Numbered from the stretch's first letter, positions 9,235 to 18,234 are shown. The stretch: DNA of 64,000 nucleotides from Marinomonas maritima (GCF_024435075.2 NZ_JAMZEG020000003.1:124001-188000), one strand, 5' to 3'. A program made the numbers and translations. Notes: generated from the sequence alone by a model not told the origin.

Positions 9235-9704
9235 TAAAACTCCGATTTATCAATATTATAGCGACGCATTTTTTCAATAAGCGTTGTGCGTTGTATTTGT
9301 AGATTTTGCGCAGCTTTAGACACTACACCTTGAGTAGATACTAACGCCTGACGAATAAGAAGCGCTTCGAGATGGCGGATATGTAAATTTAAATTCACAC
9401 CCGATATCTGAGGAAAGGTATGTAGACGCTTAATGTCTTTCAAAACAGAAGACAGTGTTTGTGAGCGCCAAGGCAAAGGGCAAAGCCAAACGCTATAATC
9501 CCCCATAACGTCCATAGTATGACTAAGTGAGATAATAGGAATCATTTCATCCAACTCAAAAGACTGAACCGCCTTTCCCAGCACGACAAAATCGGGTAAA
9601 TGAAACGCGGTCAATGACGTACTGTGCTCTATTCCTATAAAGGTCAAGATGCTGGAAACACTCGAAACCTCTTCGCCATCTAAACCGCACAACCAAGCTT
9701 TCAC
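9234..9704 (-). CDS. Short FleQ/FlrA-like protein without AAA+ domain
   Basis: The N-terminal part resembles the degenerate receiver-like domain of FleQ/FlrA (WLCGLDGEEVSSVSSILTFIGI) and the C-terminal part is a Fis-type helix-turn-helix (LEALLIRQALVSTQGVVSKAAQNLQIQRTTLIEKMRRYNI, residues counted near the end). The central AAA+ module, with Walker A and GAFTGA, is absent. The frame is open from GTG 9743. I prefer GTG 9704, giving 156 residues, because a TATAAT box at 9749-9754 would start RNA near 9742 and a GGGGTGG sequence precedes 9704. It may bind DNA without activating sigma-54, as a modulator of flr/fli genes. The domain reading is by eye. Confidence 0.75.
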   Translation of the reverse strand: MKAWLCGLDGEEVSSVSSILTFIGIEHSTSLTAFHLPDFVVLGKAVQSFELDEMIPIISLSHTMDVMGDYSVWLCPLPWRSQTLSSVLKDIKRLHTFPQISGVNLNLHIRHLEALLIRQALVSTQGVVSKAAQNLQIQRTTLIEKMRRYNIDKSEF

Positions 9705-9748
9705 AACACCACCCCAACCTAAAAGGTAAGCAACTCTTACCACACCCT

Positions 9749-9779
9749 ATTATAATGCGTAGTTACCGCTTACTTTCAA
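9749..9779 (-). promoter_or_regulatory. Likely sigma-70 promoter of the flagellar regulator operon
   Basis: On the minus strand there is a perfect TATAAT (9749-9754). A TTGAAA (9774-9779) sits upstream with a rather long 19-bp spacer. It lies just ahead of the FleQ-like gene and behind the bioD stop region. RNA would start near 9742, which argues against GTG 9743 as the start codon. Confidence 0.45.
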
Positions 9780-9795
9780 GCATTAACGTAGAATT

Positions 9796-10491
9796 TTATA
9801 ATGTAGAACTTACTAGTGCAGACAATATTGCATCAAAGTCTTGTTGTGATTCACTCTCTTCCTGACACCATGACAAAGTACCCAACAAAGGTGCCGGTAA
9901 CATGGAAGCAAGACTTGCAAGGTTCTCTTCATAACACGGCATTCTTTCTGACGTACTATTGTTCGCAACCCACCCCGCCAATGTTAAGCCGTCTCGCGCA
10001 ATCGCTTCAGCAGTCAAAATGGCGTGATTCAAACAACCCAGTTTCATATTGACGACGAGAATAACGGGGAAACCTAACGACTTCGCCACGTCGGACAACA
10101 GCTCTCTATCATTTAACGGCACTCGCCATCCACCTGCTCCTTCCACAAGAGCGAGCTCATGGGGCGTTAATAACGCGCCTTTTATAAACCCTTCCAAGCG
10201 AGAGACGGTGATAAAGCGGCCCTCTTTCATTGCTGCAATATGAGGTGCAATAGCGTCTTCCAATACAACGGGATTCACTTGTTCATAAGGCAAACTAACA
10301 CTACTCGCCTTTTGGATACGCAACGCATCATCATTACGTAAGCTTCCTTCTATTCGATCAGCACCCGCCGCAATCGGCTTAAGACCAAGCGATTTTAAGC
10401 CTACTCGCCTTGCAGCTTCAAGCAAACCTACCGTGACGTAAGTTTTACCTGCATCGGTATCGATACCGGTTACAAAAAAACGTTTTCTCAC
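9796..10491 (-). CDS. bioD: Dethiobiotin synthetase BioD
   Basis: A 231-residue ATP-dependent carboxylase-like enzyme that closes the ureido ring of dethiobiotin from 7,8-diaminopelargonate and CO2. The P-loop is at the N-terminus (GIDTDAGKTYVTVGLLEA, residues about 8-25). The EGAGGWRVPL motif near residue 115 is the second conserved nucleotide/substrate motif. Length matches the family. It is the last gene of the bioBFHCD operon, 3 bp after bioC. Confidence 0.95.
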   Translation of the reverse strand: MRKRFFVTGIDTDAGKTYVTVGLLEAARRVGLKSLGLKPIAAGADRIEGSLRNDDALRIQKASSVSLPYEQVNPVVLEDAIAPHIAAMKEGRFITVSRLEGFIKGALLTPHELALVEGAGGWRVPLNDRELLSDVAKSLGFPVILVVNMKLGCLNHAILTAEAIARDGLTLAGWVANNSTSERMPCYEENLASLASMLPAPLLGTLSWCQEESESQQDFDAILSALVSSTL

Positions 10492-10494
10492 ACC

Positions 10495-11319
10495 TTACTC
10501 CTGAATGAAAATGGGCTTTTGAGCCACAACAAAAGCCACTTGATAGCTCAATGGAATCCCTAAATCACCGCGTTGTTTTTCATACTCGTTCAAAAAATGT
10601 TTCCATTTACTCGGCGGTAAAGCATTACTCACGTCAGAAGAAATTAAACTTGCGCCTACTTTTTTCAATGAATAAATAGCACCCTCTGGTGAATCAAACC
10701 ACATAGATACATCAGAGCAATCGGAAGATAAAACATTAAAACGCCCCGCCTTAACACAATCAAACAACGACTCAGCGGCCATATACTGATGCACATGCTT
10801 TTTATCATCCAACCCTAACCAAGCTTGGCTAATTTCTGGCATAGACCCCTCTAGTAACGTTGAAAAAACCACGTACCCGCCAGGCTTAGTGACACGATAC
10901 AGCTCGTTAAATAGATCTTTCGGCGTTAAACACCACTGCATAGCAAGACTCGAAAAAACCAGATCAAAAGACGCCTGTTGAAAAGGCAACTGCTCAGCAT
11001 CAGCACAAACATAATGGGCGTTTTGCAAAGAAGAGTATTGTGCGCTGGCCACGGCCAACATCTGTTGAGACAAATCCAGTGCAACACAACACGTTGGGGT
11101 TAATTTTTCAGACAAGACTCCCAGCGCTTGACCGGTTCCCGTACCAAGATCAAGAACCGCATCCGCCATGCTTAACGGCAGCATAGTCAAAAGTCGCTCT
11201 AATACAATTTTCTGAAATTCAGCATAAGAATCATAGGAAAGAGAAGCTCGATCAAAACGTTTCGCTAGCTGCCGCTTGTAGTCAAGCGCAGGGAGAGGGA
11301 TATCACGTGTTATTAGCAT
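10495..11319 (-). CDS. bioC: Malonyl-ACP O-methyltransferase BioC
   Basis: A 274-residue class I SAM methyltransferase. It methylates the free carboxyl of malonyl-ACP so that fatty-acid synthesis can build the pimeloyl chain. Motif I is VLDLGTGTGQAL near residues 60-71. Downstream motifs include CADAEQLPF and FDLVFSSLAMQWC, the latter typical of BioC. The start overlaps the bioH stop by 17 bp, which pairs the enzyme that adds the methyl ester with the one that removes it. Confidence 0.93.
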   Translation of the reverse strand: MLITRDIPLPALDYKRQLAKRFDRASLSYDSYAEFQKIVLERLLTMLPLSMADAVLDLGTGTGQALGVLSEKLTPTCCVALDLSQQMLAVASAQYSSLQNAHYVCADAEQLPFQQASFDLVFSSLAMQWCLTPKDLFNELYRVTKPGGYVVFSTLLEGSMPEISQAWLGLDDKKHVHQYMAAESLFDCVKAGRFNVLSSDCSDVSMWFDSPEGAIYSLKKVGASLISSDVSNALPPSKWKHFLNEYEKQRGDLGIPLSYQVAFVVAQKPIFIQE

Positions 11320-12106
11320 CGATAAAGTTTTCTATGTGACGCACACAAGCCTCTTCCTCTTCAAGAAAAGGCTGGTGTGCACAATTTGACAACACAACAC
11401 ATTGCTGCAAAGGATTTACATCAGTTTGTTGTTCCAAGGTTTTACTAGAAACCAACGCATCCTTACCACCTAAAAGGTGTAAATTAGGCACATCCAAAAG
11501 GGACCACTCACGACGAACATCAAGAGATTTCAACAACCTAAGCCCGCCAATCAGAGCCACACGATTTAATGTTTTCATCGGTAAAAAGGATTGTAACTGC
11601 TTGACCAAGGCTCGTTCATTCTTCGCCCCTTTTGCCTGCAACATAACAAATCTCTGAAGCCCTTGTTCTGGCGATTGATCAACGAATTCAGCAAACGCAT
11701 CAAAATCTTCAATCGCCATACCATGCGACCATTCTTCTCTTTTGATAAAGCTAGGAGAGGCAGCTAACGTGATCAAACCAAGAACCTGACTAGAGCGACG
11801 CGCCGCCACATAAGTAGACACCATGCCGCCAAGCGACCAGCCAATCCACCAAGCCTCTTTAGGTGCAACTTCGATCAGTTGTTCTGATAAAGCATCGATA
11901 TCGTAATTAGGCCCAATGCGAGAACGAGAAATCCATTGCTCATCAAGAGAAATACCGGGTAAATTCGCCAGCACAACATAAAAGCGCTGACTCAGACGCG
12001 AAGCAAAAGCATGCATAACGTCTTTTGGCATTGCCCAACCAGATACCATAAAAATGGCTTGATTAGACGAGTCTCCAAAAGCTTCTGTTTCAATACGTGC
12101 TCGCAT
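11303..12106 (-). CDS. bioH: Pimeloyl-ACP methyl ester carboxylesterase BioH
   Basis: A 267-residue alpha/beta hydrolase that cleaves the methyl ester of pimeloyl-ACP and so ends chain elongation. The nucleophile elbow is GWSLGGM (Ser near residue 92), the acid is probably Asp in LLGGKDALV, and the His is in NCAHQPFLEEEE near the C-terminus. The N-terminal FMVSGWAMPKDVM is the oxyanion-loop region (HGWG-type in the E. coli protein). A clear GAGGGAC ribosome site precedes ATG 12106. It lies between bioF (12-bp gap) and bioC. Confidence 0.92.
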   Translation of the reverse strand: MRARIETEAFGDSSNQAIFMVSGWAMPKDVMHAFASRLSQRFYVVLANLPGISLDEQWISRSRIGPNYDIDALSEQLIEVAPKEAWWIGWSLGGMVSTYVAARRSSQVLGLITLAASPSFIKREEWSHGMAIEDFDAFAEFVDQSPEQGLQRFVMLQAKGAKNERALVKQLQSFLPMKTLNRVALIGGLRLLKSLDVRREWSLLDVPNLHLLGGKDALVSSKTLEQQTDVNPLQQCVVLSNCAHQPFLEEEEACVRHIENFIDANNT

Positions 12107-12118
12107 GCTGTCCCTCTA

Positions 12119-13300
12119 TTATTTGGCGATTAAAACGTGTTCGAGTGAGTCGCATAATAACACTAAATCCGAGTCAGAGTGGGCCGCACTTAAGGTAATT
12201 CTTAAACGGGCGCTGCCTACTGGAACAGTTGGAGGTCGAATCGCTGTACACCAGATACCTAGTGACTTTAGCTGCTCACTAATTTGAAGCGAGGTCTTGC
12301 TGTCACCAATAAGAATCGGCTGAATCGCGGTCTCTGACGCCATTAAGGCAACCGGTAACGACTGCATTCGTTGACGAAAATACGCAACATGCCGAGCCAA
12401 TTTTTCGCGTCTTTCTTGACCTTCTGATGATTGAATGATGCGCAAAGACGCTAACGTTGCTCCCGCTATAGCGGGCGACATCGCCGTTGTATAAATATAA
12501 GGACGCGCAAATTGCGTTAAATAATCCGCATACTCATGTGACGTCGCCACAAAAGCCCCTGCCGTTCCGAAAGCTTTGCCAAACGTTCCAACCAATAGAG
12601 GCAGCTGCTCAGCATCCAAACCCGCCAACGACAAACACCCCCGCCCATCTTCACCAAGACACCCTAAGCCATGAGCATCATCGACCATAAACATCCAATC
12701 ATGCTTGATAGCCAAGTTAGATAACTCCGACAAAGGCGCTATATCACCATCCATGCTGAATACACCATCCGTAATGAGTAATCCGGTGTCAGTCGATCTA
12801 GATAATAACTTTTCAGCACTCGCCACATCTTTATGCAAATAACGACGCAGTGGCGCTTGCGCCAATAACGCACCATCGATTAACGAAGCATGATTGAGTT
12901 TATCTTGAATAACAGGCCGACCTTTACCAGCTAGCGCCGATATCACCCCGAGGTTCGCCATATAACCCGTACTAAACAGCATCACTCGCTCGTAACCAAG
13001 CCAGTCTGCGAGGGCATCTTCAAGTTGCTGGTGAGGCGCTAGATGGCCACACACCAAATGCGACGAGCCACCACCGACACCATACTTCTGAGCGGTATCG
13101 TGCAACGCTTTAATCAACGCAGGATGATTTGCCAAACCAAGGTAATCATTAGAACAAAAAGCGGCGTAATCTTGAGTATTGATTTTAGCATGAGGAATTT
13201 GAGGACCGTCCAGCGTCACCGTTCGACGCATCAAATTCTGTTGTCGGCGCTCTTCAAGCGCAGACAACATCCAATCCGGCGACTTAGGCACTGGCTTCAT
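12119..13300 (-). CDS. bioF: 8-amino-7-oxononanoate synthase BioF
   Basis: A 393-residue PLP enzyme of the alpha-oxoamine synthase family. It condenses pimeloyl-ACP with L-alanine. The PLP lysine lies in GTFGKAFGTAGAF. Other hallmarks are the HASLIDG, DGVFSMDGD and VDDAHGLGCLGEDGRG segments that hold the cofactor. Full length. The start overlaps the end of bioB by 17 bp. Confidence 0.96.
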   Translation of the reverse strand: MKPVPKSPDWMLSALEERRQQNLMRRTVTLDGPQIPHAKINTQDYAAFCSNDYLGLANHPALIKALHDTAQKYGVGGGSSHLVCGHLAPHQQLEDALADWLGYERVMLFSTGYMANLGVISALAGKGRPVIQDKLNHASLIDGALLAQAPLRRYLHKDVASAEKLLSRSTDTGLLITDGVFSMDGDIAPLSELSNLAIKHDWMFMVDDAHGLGCLGEDGRGCLSLAGLDAEQLPLLVGTFGKAFGTAGAFVATSHEYADYLTQFARPYIYTTAMSPAIAGATLASLRIIQSSEGQERREKLARHVAYFRQRMQSLPVALMASETAIQPILIGDSKTSLQISEQLKSLGIWCTAIRPPTVPVGSARLRITLSAAHSDSDLVLLCDSLEHVLIAK

Positions 13301-14351
13301 AAAACAATTTGGATTCTTCCTGCTTCACTGCTTGAGCCACAATAGCATCAGCAACCGCCTCATCTGAATGCTCTTCGCGTTTTTCAGGATTAATACCCAA
13401 ATTTGCGAACAAGGCCATGTCTTTATCGGCCTCAGGGTTGCCTGTCGTTAATAATTTTTCACCGTAGAAAATTGAGTTCGCACCCGCTATAAAACACAAG
13501 GCCTGAGTCTGTTCATTCATTCCATGGCGACCCGCCGATAAGCGAACATGGGATTTTGGCATAATAATTCGCGCTACAGCGATTGTCCGAATAAATTCGA
13601 AGGTATCAAGATCATCAACACTTTCCATCGGTGTTCCTTCTACTTTCACCAACATATTGATAGGAACACTCTCAGGATGAGGAGACATAAGAGAAAGTTG
13701 ACGCAAAAGACCCACTCGGTCTTTTTGCTCTTCGCCCATCCCCATAATGCCACCACAGCAAAGCTTAATGCCTGACGTTCGCACTCTCGATAACGTATCC
13801 AAACGATCTTGGTAAGTTCTTGTCGTAATAATACTGTCGTAAAACTCTGCAGATGTGTCTAGGTTGTGATTGTAATAATCCAAACCCACTTCCGATAAGC
13901 GCTTCGCCTGATCATCATTTAACGAGCCCAATGTAACGCAAGACTCCAACCCTAAAGATTTCACTCCCTTGATCATTTCAAGTACATAAGGAAAATCTTT
14001 TTCGGAAGGGTGCTTCCACGCCGCCCCCATACAAAAGCGGCTTGCGCCCTTTTCTTTCGCCAAAGCAGCCTCTTCCAGTACCTTTTGCACTTCCATTAAT
14101 TTTTCTTTCTTAAGCTCAGTATTATAATGACCACTTTGCGGACAATATTTACAATCTTCAGGACAAGCCCCGGTTTTGATCGACAAAAGAGTACTGACTT
14201 GCACTTCGTTTGGTGCGAAGTTTTCCCTATGAACGGTCTGAGCGCGAAATATCAAATCCATAAATGGCAGATCAAAAAGCGCCTTTACTTCGGCGTGAGT
14301 CCAGTCAAAACGCGGCTTACTGGTAGTTGCTACAGATGTACTTAAAGACAT
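13284..14351 (-). CDS. bioB: Biotin synthase BioB
   Basis: A radical-SAM enzyme of about 355 residues that inserts sulfur into dethiobiotin. The radical-SAM cysteines are in GACPEDCKYCPQSG near the N-terminus. Cluster-binding and substrate segments such as NHNLDTS, CCGGIMGMGE and RLSAGRHGM are all present. I place the start at ATG 14351, which has GAGGA 4 nt upstream, rather than at the in-frame TTG 14366. It is the first gene of the biotin operon and diverges from comF across only 38 bp. Confidence 0.96.
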   Translation of the reverse strand: MSLSTSVATTSKPRFDWTHAEVKALFDLPFMDLIFRAQTVHRENFAPNEVQVSTLLSIKTGACPEDCKYCPQSGHYNTELKKEKLMEVQKVLEEAALAKEKGASRFCMGAAWKHPSEKDFPYVLEMIKGVKSLGLESCVTLGSLNDDQAKRLSEVGLDYYNHNLDTSAEFYDSIITTRTYQDRLDTLSRVRTSGIKLCCGGIMGMGEEQKDRVGLLRQLSLMSPHPESVPINMLVKVEGTPMESVDDLDTFEFIRTIAVARIIMPKSHVRLSAGRHGMNEQTQALCFIAGANSIFYGEKLLTTGNPEADKDMALFANLGINPEKREEHSDEAVADAIVAQAVKQEESKLFYEASA

Positions 14352-14356
14352 AGTAT
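14327..14356 (+). promoter_or_regulatory. Possible comF-bioA promoter inside bioB
   Basis: On the plus strand, TTGCTA (14327-14332), an 18-bp spacer and TAGTAT (14351-14356) precede comF. Each hexamer matches 4 of 6 consensus bases. The site lies within the first codons of bioB. With only 38 bp between the two start codons, any comF promoter must overlap bioB. Confidence 0.25.
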
Positions 14357-14383
14357 CCTCGGTCAAAGAAATTCAATGGAGCA

Positions 14384-14411
14384 ATACTAATGGACTGGAA
14401 AAAACTGTCAA
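14384..14411 (-). promoter_or_regulatory. Putative bioB operon promoter inside comF
   Basis: On the minus strand there is a perfect -35 TTGACA (14406-14411), a 16-bp spacer and TAGTAT (14384-14389). This would start RNA near 14377, about 26 nt before the bioB ATG. The promoter covers the comF start codon and first codons. Consensus match only. Confidence 0.4.
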
Positions 14412-15136
14412 CTACAAAAATATACGAAGTTTACAGAAGGTTATTTTTAACTCGATGCTACCTCTGCAACGGCAAATGCGAGAATACACTTTGCCTTCCC
14501 TGCCAAGAAGGGCTTTCACTCAACACAAACAGCTGCCATCACTGCAAACGCCCTACACACACAATCAGTAACCTATGTGGACAATGCCAAACACTGCCGC
14601 CACCTTATCATTTTTGTATCGCCCCCTATCGATTTGAAGGCATCGTAAAAACGCTCATCCATAACATCAAGTTCAACCAAGGAAACCATTACATTCGGCC
14701 ACTAACCTACCTATTGAGCAACCATTTAATCAGAACATACTCATCCGGCAACTGGCCAGAACAACTACTTTATGTGCCCAGCCACCCAAACCGAATCAAA
14801 GAACGCGGATTTTGCCAAACAAGAGCGATGTCCAACCACTTAATTAAAAGCCTACAGCAGCACATCGGAAAAGAATGCCCAGCTTTACCCAAATACAACC
14901 CGATACAGAAAACTAAACACACTAAAGCTCAGCATTCTTTAAGTCGAAAAGAGCGCCTAAAAAGCCCTCAAAACAGCTATAAAGTGGACACTCCAATTGC
15001 AAAGCATGTTGCTCTATTTGATGATGTCATGACAACGGGAAGCACAGTAGAAAATTGCGCAAAACTACTGTTAAAAGCGGGAGCTGAGCGCGTCGACGTA
15101 TGGGTTATTGCCAGAACGCCCGACAAAGAACACTAG
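14390..15136 (+). CDS. comF: ComF family phosphoribosyltransferase-like protein
   Basis: A 248-residue protein with an N-terminal zinc-ribbon of paired cysteines (CYLCNGKCENTLCLPC, then CHHCKRP and CGQCQ). The C-terminal type I PRTase fold has the PRPP-loop signature VALFDDVMTTGSTVENC near residue 210. In competent bacteria ComF helps transformation, probably on internalised single-stranded DNA. In many gammaproteobacteria it sits beside bio genes under names such as GntX. A TGGAGC ribosome site precedes ATG 14390. It is the first gene of a two-gene unit with bioA. Confidence 0.92.
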   Translation: MDWKKLSTTKIYEVYRRLFLTRCYLCNGKCENTLCLPCQEGLSLNTNSCHHCKRPTHTISNLCGQCQTLPPPYHFCIAPYRFEGIVKTLIHNIKFNQGNHYIRPLTYLLSNHLIRTYSSGNWPEQLLYVPSHPNRIKERGFCQTRAMSNHLIKSLQQHIGKECPALPKYNPIQKTKHTKAQHSLSRKERLKSPQNSYKVDTPIAKHVALFDDVMTTGSTVENCAKLLLKAGAERVDVWVIARTPDKEH

Positions 15137-15201
15137 TCGCCAACCACAACAACGACCTAGCCATTACCCATATCATTGTTTAGTATGCACGCAACAAAGT
15201 A

Positions 15202-16500
15202 ATGGCCAACATCATGAAAACACAACAAGAATACCTAGATTTAGACAAGCAGCTTCTGTGGCATCCGTACACCTCAATGAGCAAACCCAGTCCGCATTTT
15301 CTTGTCGAAAGTGCTTCAGGCTGTGAGATAACACTCAACGACGGACGCATTCTCATCGACGGAATGTCTTCTTGGTGGAGCGTGATTCACGGCTACAACC
15401 ATCCGGCAATAAATAGCGCCATCCAGCATCAACTCGCCCAATTTTCTCATGTCATGTTTGGTGGGCTCACACACAAACCCGCCATAGAACTTGCCGAAAA
15501 GCTCATTGCCATTACGCCAGATAATCTGCAACGCGTCTTTCTCTCGGATTCAGGCTCCGTTTCCGTTGAAGTCGCGCTTAAAATGGCCATCCAATACTGG
15601 AATACTCAAGGCAAACCAGATAAGCAGTTCTTCGTTTCCCCAAAAAGTGGCTATCACGGCGATACCTTTGCCGCTATGTCTGTATGCGATCCAGACAATG
15701 GCATGCATAACCTATTCAGTGCCGCACTCACTCAACAGCTTTTTGTCTCACCACCGCCAACGGGTTTTCATGAACCAATAAAGACAGAATATCTAGACGA
15801 GATTCGAAAAGTATTACAAAAAAATCACCAACGCCTTGCAGGCTTTATCATTGAACCTGTTGTACAAAACGCAGGAGGAATGCGTTTCTATAACCCAGAA
15901 TACCTTAACCAAATAAGAGTACTTTGCGACGAATTCGACATTCTTTTAATTTTTGATGAAATCGCTACAGGTTTTGGCCGCACTGGAAAGCTCTTTGCCA
16001 CAGATCACACCAACATCTGCCCAGACATCATGTGTGTCGGTAAAGCACTCACTGGCGGCTACATGACACTAGCGGCTACATTGACCAATAATAAGGTTGC
16101 TCTTGGAATAAGCGCTAATGACGGCGTATTTATGCACGGCCCTACGTTCATGGGAAACCCTCTCGCTTGCGCAGCCGCAAACGCCAGTTTATTGTTATTA
16201 AGTGAGTACAATATCCCTGAAAAAATCACTCAATTAGAAACGTGGATGAGAGAAGCACTAGCGCCTTGCACACACCTTAAACAAGTGAAAGGGGTACGAT
16301 GCCTTGGCGGAATAGGCGTTGTAGAGTTAAATAATGCCGTCAATTTACATGAAATACAGCCTAAATTCGTTGAACTTGGCGTATGGGTTCGCCCCTTTGG
16401 TAAGCTAATTTACCTAATGCCACCTTACGTTATCAGCAAGGAGCAAATCCAAACACTTGGTAGCGCTATTTATCACGTCATAAGTGAAAACCCTTGTTAA
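15202..16500 (+). CDS. bioA: Adenosylmethionine-8-amino-7-oxononanoate aminotransferase BioA
   Basis: A PLP class III aminotransferase that makes 7,8-diaminopelargonate using SAM as amino donor. Seen here are the N-terminal LLWHPYTSM segment diagnostic of BioA, GMSSWWSVIHGYNHP, YHGDTFAAMSV, DEIATGFGRTG, and the PLP lysine in VGKALTGGYMTLAAT. Two in-frame ATGs are possible, 15202 (432 residues) and 15214 (428 residues). Neither has a strong ribosome site. It lies 65 bp after comF, apart from the bioBFHCD operon, and is followed by a strong terminator. Confidence 0.95.
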   Translation: MANIMKTQQEYLDLDKQLLWHPYTSMSKPSPHFLVESASGCEITLNDGRILIDGMSSWWSVIHGYNHPAINSAIQHQLAQFSHVMFGGLTHKPAIELAEKLIAITPDNLQRVFLSDSGSVSVEVALKMAIQYWNTQGKPDKQFFVSPKSGYHGDTFAAMSVCDPDNGMHNLFSAALTQQLFVSPPPTGFHEPIKTEYLDEIRKVLQKNHQRLAGFIIEPVVQNAGGMRFYNPEYLNQIRVLCDEFDILLIFDEIATGFGRTGKLFATDHTNICPDIMCVGKALTGGYMTLAATLTNNKVALGISANDGVFMHGPTFMGNPLACAAANASLLLLSEYNIPEKITQLETWMREALAPCTHLKQVKGVRCLGGIGVVELNNAVNLHEIQPKFVELGVWVRPFGKLIYLMPPYVISKEQIQTLGSAIYHVISENPC

Positions 16501-16520
16501 CCTTACGCTCAAAACACAAA

Positions 16521-16554
16521 AAGGCCCTTTGAAAAATCACTCTCAAAGGGCCTT
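16521..16554. terminator. Bidirectional intrinsic terminator, bioA / chemoreceptor
   Basis: A perfect 12-bp stem pairs AAGGCCCTTTGA (16521-16532) with TCAAAGGGCCTT (16543-16554) around a 10-nt loop, with an A-run to the left. It sits between the convergent bioA and chemoreceptor genes and can serve both. Confidence 0.85.
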
Positions 16555-16580
16555 AATAATCTATTACAGAAACATAAAAA

Positions 16581-18143
16581 CTACTGCTTCATACGCTCAG
16601 CAAGATTGCCTTGCTCGTAGGCTTCTTCTTCAATATGGCTGATATTTATCACAATGTTTTCTGCTCGCTCGATACTATTAATACTAAGAGCATCTACTTC
16701 TCGCATTTTTTCATTAAGGTCACGAGCTACGCTGGCCTGTTCTTCTGAAGACACATTAATCTGAGCCGTCATTTTGACAATTTGTTTAATAGCAGACTCA
16801 ATATCACCCATTTTTTGAGCGACTTTATTAACGCTATCCACACCTTCTTGCGCAACCATCGTGCCTTTATCGATGGTATTCGTCACATCTGCCGTATTTT
16901 TCTTTAATTCTTCCGTCATGCTGTGAATACTTTGCGTCGCATTTTGCGTTCGGATTGCCAGCGCTCGAACTTCATCGGCGACCACCGCAAAGCCTCGTCC
17001 AGCTTCACCTGCACGGGCAGACTCAATCGCTGCATTTAAAGCAAGCAAGTTTGTCTGCTCTGCAATACCACTGATGGAATTAACCACTTCGTTGATGCTA
17101 TCACTGCGCTCTGCCAGTATGGCTACCACTTTTTTCGCATCAGAAATATCTTGATAAACCTGACGCATCGTTTCGCCAGTTTGCTGAGCCAATAAACGAC
17201 TTTCTCTAGAAACCACACCTACAGACTCCGTCGCCTCAACGGCTACATGAACATTTTCCGCCACCAGCGTGACACTAGAAAGCAATTGAGAGCTGGCAGC
17301 GACCACTTCCTGAAACGTATTACGTTGCTTATTAAAGTTAGCAAGATTCGTCGACACACTCGCTTTCGCTTCGGACGCTCTGTGTTGAAGCTGCTGCGCC
17401 CCTTCTTTTAAGCGATAGCGAAACGTGTTGCCTGCGGCTTCTTGATGAATCTTCGCAAATTTAATTGCAGCTTTAGTACCGACGGTTTTACAGTACAAAT
17501 ACTGCCCTATTGTATTGTGTGCTTCAGGTGACAAGCCAGATACAACAGCATTCAATGACTTACTCTGCTGATACGCTAAACAACACCCAAATAACGCCAA
17601 AATAGGACCAGCCACCTGTAACATCAATGTATTAGATAGCAATCCGATCAAAGCCAATAACATGAAGCAAGACATCAAAGGCCAAGCAGCATTGTCTAAA
17701 TAGGCAATCGCTTTAGTAGACGCAGGCACCAAATTCTTACCAGAGTTAATCCGACCGTAGACAGACTGAGCATGCGAAATTTCATCTCGGGTCGCTTTAC
17801 GGCGAACAGACTCATAACCAATTACCTTACGACCATCTAATAACGGACTGACATGAGCACTCACCCAATAGTGATCACCATTTTCACAACGGTTCTTCAC
17901 TAACCCCATCCAACTCTTGCCCTGTTTGAGATCAGCCCACATGTTAGCAAAGACAGCAGAAGGCACATCAGGGTGACGAATAATGTTATGTGGCGCCCCA
18001 ATCAACGCTTCACGCTCGTAACCCGCTACATCGCAAAAAGCATCATTAACAAATGTAATGCGTCCTTTCACATCTGTACTAGACACCAAAGAAGAACCTT
18101 CTGGGAAATCAATCTCTTTATTTGTTACTGGCATTTTGCGCAT
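16581..18143 (-). CDS. Aer-type PAS methyl-accepting chemotaxis protein
   Basis: A 520-residue chemoreceptor. The N-terminal PAS domain (residues about 20-120, FVNDAFCDVAGYEREALIGAPHNIIRHPDVP) is of the Aer type that binds FAD and senses redox or energy state. A hydrophobic segment of about 40 residues (near 155-195) forms a hairpin anchor in the inner membrane. The signalling domain contains the conserved tip AEQTNLLALNAAIESARAG followed by EAGRGFAVVADEVRALA. There is no periplasmic ligand domain, fitting Aer. It is a single gene between two terminator regions. It probably directs flagellar swimming by energy taxis, but the exact signal is not readable. Confidence 0.9.
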   Translation of the reverse strand: MRKMPVTNKEIDFPEGSSLVSSTDVKGRITFVNDAFCDVAGYEREALIGAPHNIIRHPDVPSAVFANMWADLKQGKSWMGLVKNRCENGDHYWVSAHVSPLLDGRKVIGYESVRRKATRDEISHAQSVYGRINSGKNLVPASTKAIAYLDNAAWPLMSCFMLLALIGLLSNTLMLQVAGPILALFGCCLAYQQSKSLNAVVSGLSPEAHNTIGQYLYCKTVGTKAAIKFAKIHQEAAGNTFRYRLKEGAQQLQHRASEAKASVSTNLANFNKQRNTFQEVVAASSQLLSSVTLVAENVHVAVEATESVGVVSRESRLLAQQTGETMRQVYQDISDAKKVVAILAERSDSINEVVNSISGIAEQTNLLALNAAIESARAGEAGRGFAVVADEVRALAIRTQNATQSIHSMTEELKKNTADVTNTIDKGTMVAQEGVDSVNKVAQKMGDIESAIKQIVKMTAQINVSSEEQASVARDLNEKMREVDALSINSIERAENIVINISHIEEEAYEQGNLAERMKQ

Positions 18144-18234
18144 AGAAAACTCTCAATTCCATATTAGTTATTTTTATAACGCTTTTCGCTGTTTGTTATC
18201 ATTTGTAAATACTACAAAATACACCATACAGGCC

